Of a DNA stretch of 64,000 nucleotides, positions 63,441-64,000 are shown piece after piece (the first letter of the stretch is position 1; every line of letters begins with the position of its first letter). The DNA is taken from NCBI RefSeq assembly GCF_018603905.1, contig NZ_JAHFZZ010000035.1, forward strand, positions 1-64,000, given 5' to 3'. The stretch comes from Nonomuraea sp. NEAU-A123 (lineage in GTDB: Bacteria; Actinomycetota; Actinomycetes; Streptosporangiales; Streptosporangiaceae). The position numbers and the translations under genes were made by a program. The notes under the pieces were generated by a model. That model was given only the letters and a program-made list of their open reading frames with translations, had not been told where the DNA came from and made no database searches.

Positions 63441-64000
63441 ATGACCATAGCCACGGAACGCCCCCCATCGCCGGCCACCACCGACCGGCGGCGGCGCGGC
63501 CGGGCCGCCAAGGGAACCCTGCGGCACAGCACCCGCACCAAGCTCATCGTCATCACCGGCCTGGTCGCCTTCACCGTCTACTCGGTGGCACCCGTCTGGT
63601 GGCTGATCGTGGCCGCCACCAAAAGCCAGGGCGACCTGTACACCACCAACGGGCTGTGGTTCGCCGAGTTCCGGCTGTGGGACAACGTCAGGGGCCTGTT
63701 CACCTACCAGGACGGCATCTTCCTGACCTGGATGTGGAACACCCTCCTCTATGGCCTCACCGGAACCGCGGGCATGTCCCTGGTCTGCGTCGCCTGCGGC
63801 TACGGCCTGGCGATGTACCGCTTCCGCGGGCGCGGCGTGATGATGGGCGTCGTCATCGGCTCTTTCCTGGTGCCGGGTGCGCTGCTCACGATCCCGTCCT
63901 TCCTGCTCTACACGGACCTGCACATGATCGACACCCCCTGGGCGATCATCGTGCCGAACTTCTTCAGCGCCTTCTCCGTCTACCTCGCCAAGGTCTATGC
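63441..64000 (+). CDS. CUT1 sugar ABC permease (MalG type), runs off the window
   Basis: At least 186 residues. Basic N-terminus (TDRRRRGRAAKG), helix LIVITGLVAFTVYSVAPVWW, LVAATKS-like segment IVAATKSQGDL, then TWMWNTLLYGLTGTAGMSLV and VIGSFLVPGALLTIPSF, the usual MalG pattern with LLYTDLHMIDTPWAIIVPNF. The EAA loop lies beyond the window. ATG 63441 has AAGG 11 bases upstream; the frame is also open from 63330. It belongs to the second LacI's regulon by position and operator. Confidence 0.9.
   Translation, partial: MTIATERPPSPATTDRRRRGRAAKGTLRHSTRTKLIVITGLVAFTVYSVAPVWWLIVAATKSQGDLYTTNGLWFAEFRLWDNVRGLFTYQDGIFLTWMWNTLLYGLTGTAGMSLVCVACGYGLAMYRFRGRGVMMGVVIGSFLVPGALLTIPSFLLYTDLHMIDTPWAIIVPNFFSAFSVYLAKVY

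Noticed and set aside
63411..63923. 170-codon minus-strand frame at the right edge
   Set aside because: Antisense shadow of the MalG-type permease, which shows clear membrane helices.

Overview
The window is high-GC DNA with frequent GTG and TTG starts and long antisense shadow frames. This points to an actinomycete, probably Streptosporangiales or a similar antibiotic producer; that placement is inference and no rRNA is present to confirm it.

Layout. (1) 1-19947 is the right-hand end of a non-ribosomal peptide gene cluster. A very large NRPS gene enters from outside the window with four adenylation domains, ending in a thioesterase. The cluster also holds an SbnA/SbnB pair for 2,3-diaminopropionate, a stand-alone adenylation protein with no C-terminal end, an ABC exporter, an MbtH-like protein and a StrR-type regulator. 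Two StrR-type operators are visible. One lies between the exporter and mbtH, and a perfect one lies inside the regulator gene. A cold-shock-domain gene sits in the middle. (2) 19948-23860 is a boundary zone: an IS1634-like transposase, gene fragments and a 3' piece of a tRNA gene that looks like an integration scar. (3) 23904-25574 is a secreted propeller/Ig-like protein with a LexA-box-like palindrome just upstream. (4) 26335-34313 is a complete kdp potassium-uptake operon (a 27-codon ORF, kdpF, A, B, C, D, E), followed by a broken APC permease. (5) 34.6-45.7 kb is a mixture: small membrane proteins, an ArsR-type regulator with a divergent hydrolase, a secreted Xaa-Pro-type peptidase, a PadR/DUF1048/ABC-2 operon with a decayed DUF1048 copy, and an ArsR/MFS pair damaged by a deletion and a homopolymer frameshift. 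(6) 45809-64000 is a glycan-utilisation region. It has GH95 and GH2 enzymes, a CUT1 sugar importer, a 1501-residue secreted multi-domain protein, a Tat-exported alginate-lyase-like protein with a ricin lectin domain, two LacI regulators with recognisable operators, and the start of a second sugar importer that appears to have lost its upstream genes.

How the parts work together. SbnA and SbnB should make L-2,3-diaminopropionate for the peptide, and MbtH supports the adenylation domains. The third NRPS module carries an aspartate code. The exporter and mbtH are probably switched on together by the StrR regulator. In the glycan region the secreted enzymes would cut polysaccharide, the importer brings in oligosaccharides, GH95 and GH2 trim them, and the LacI proteins sense the products.

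All calls were made by reading sequence and translations by eye; no database search was run.
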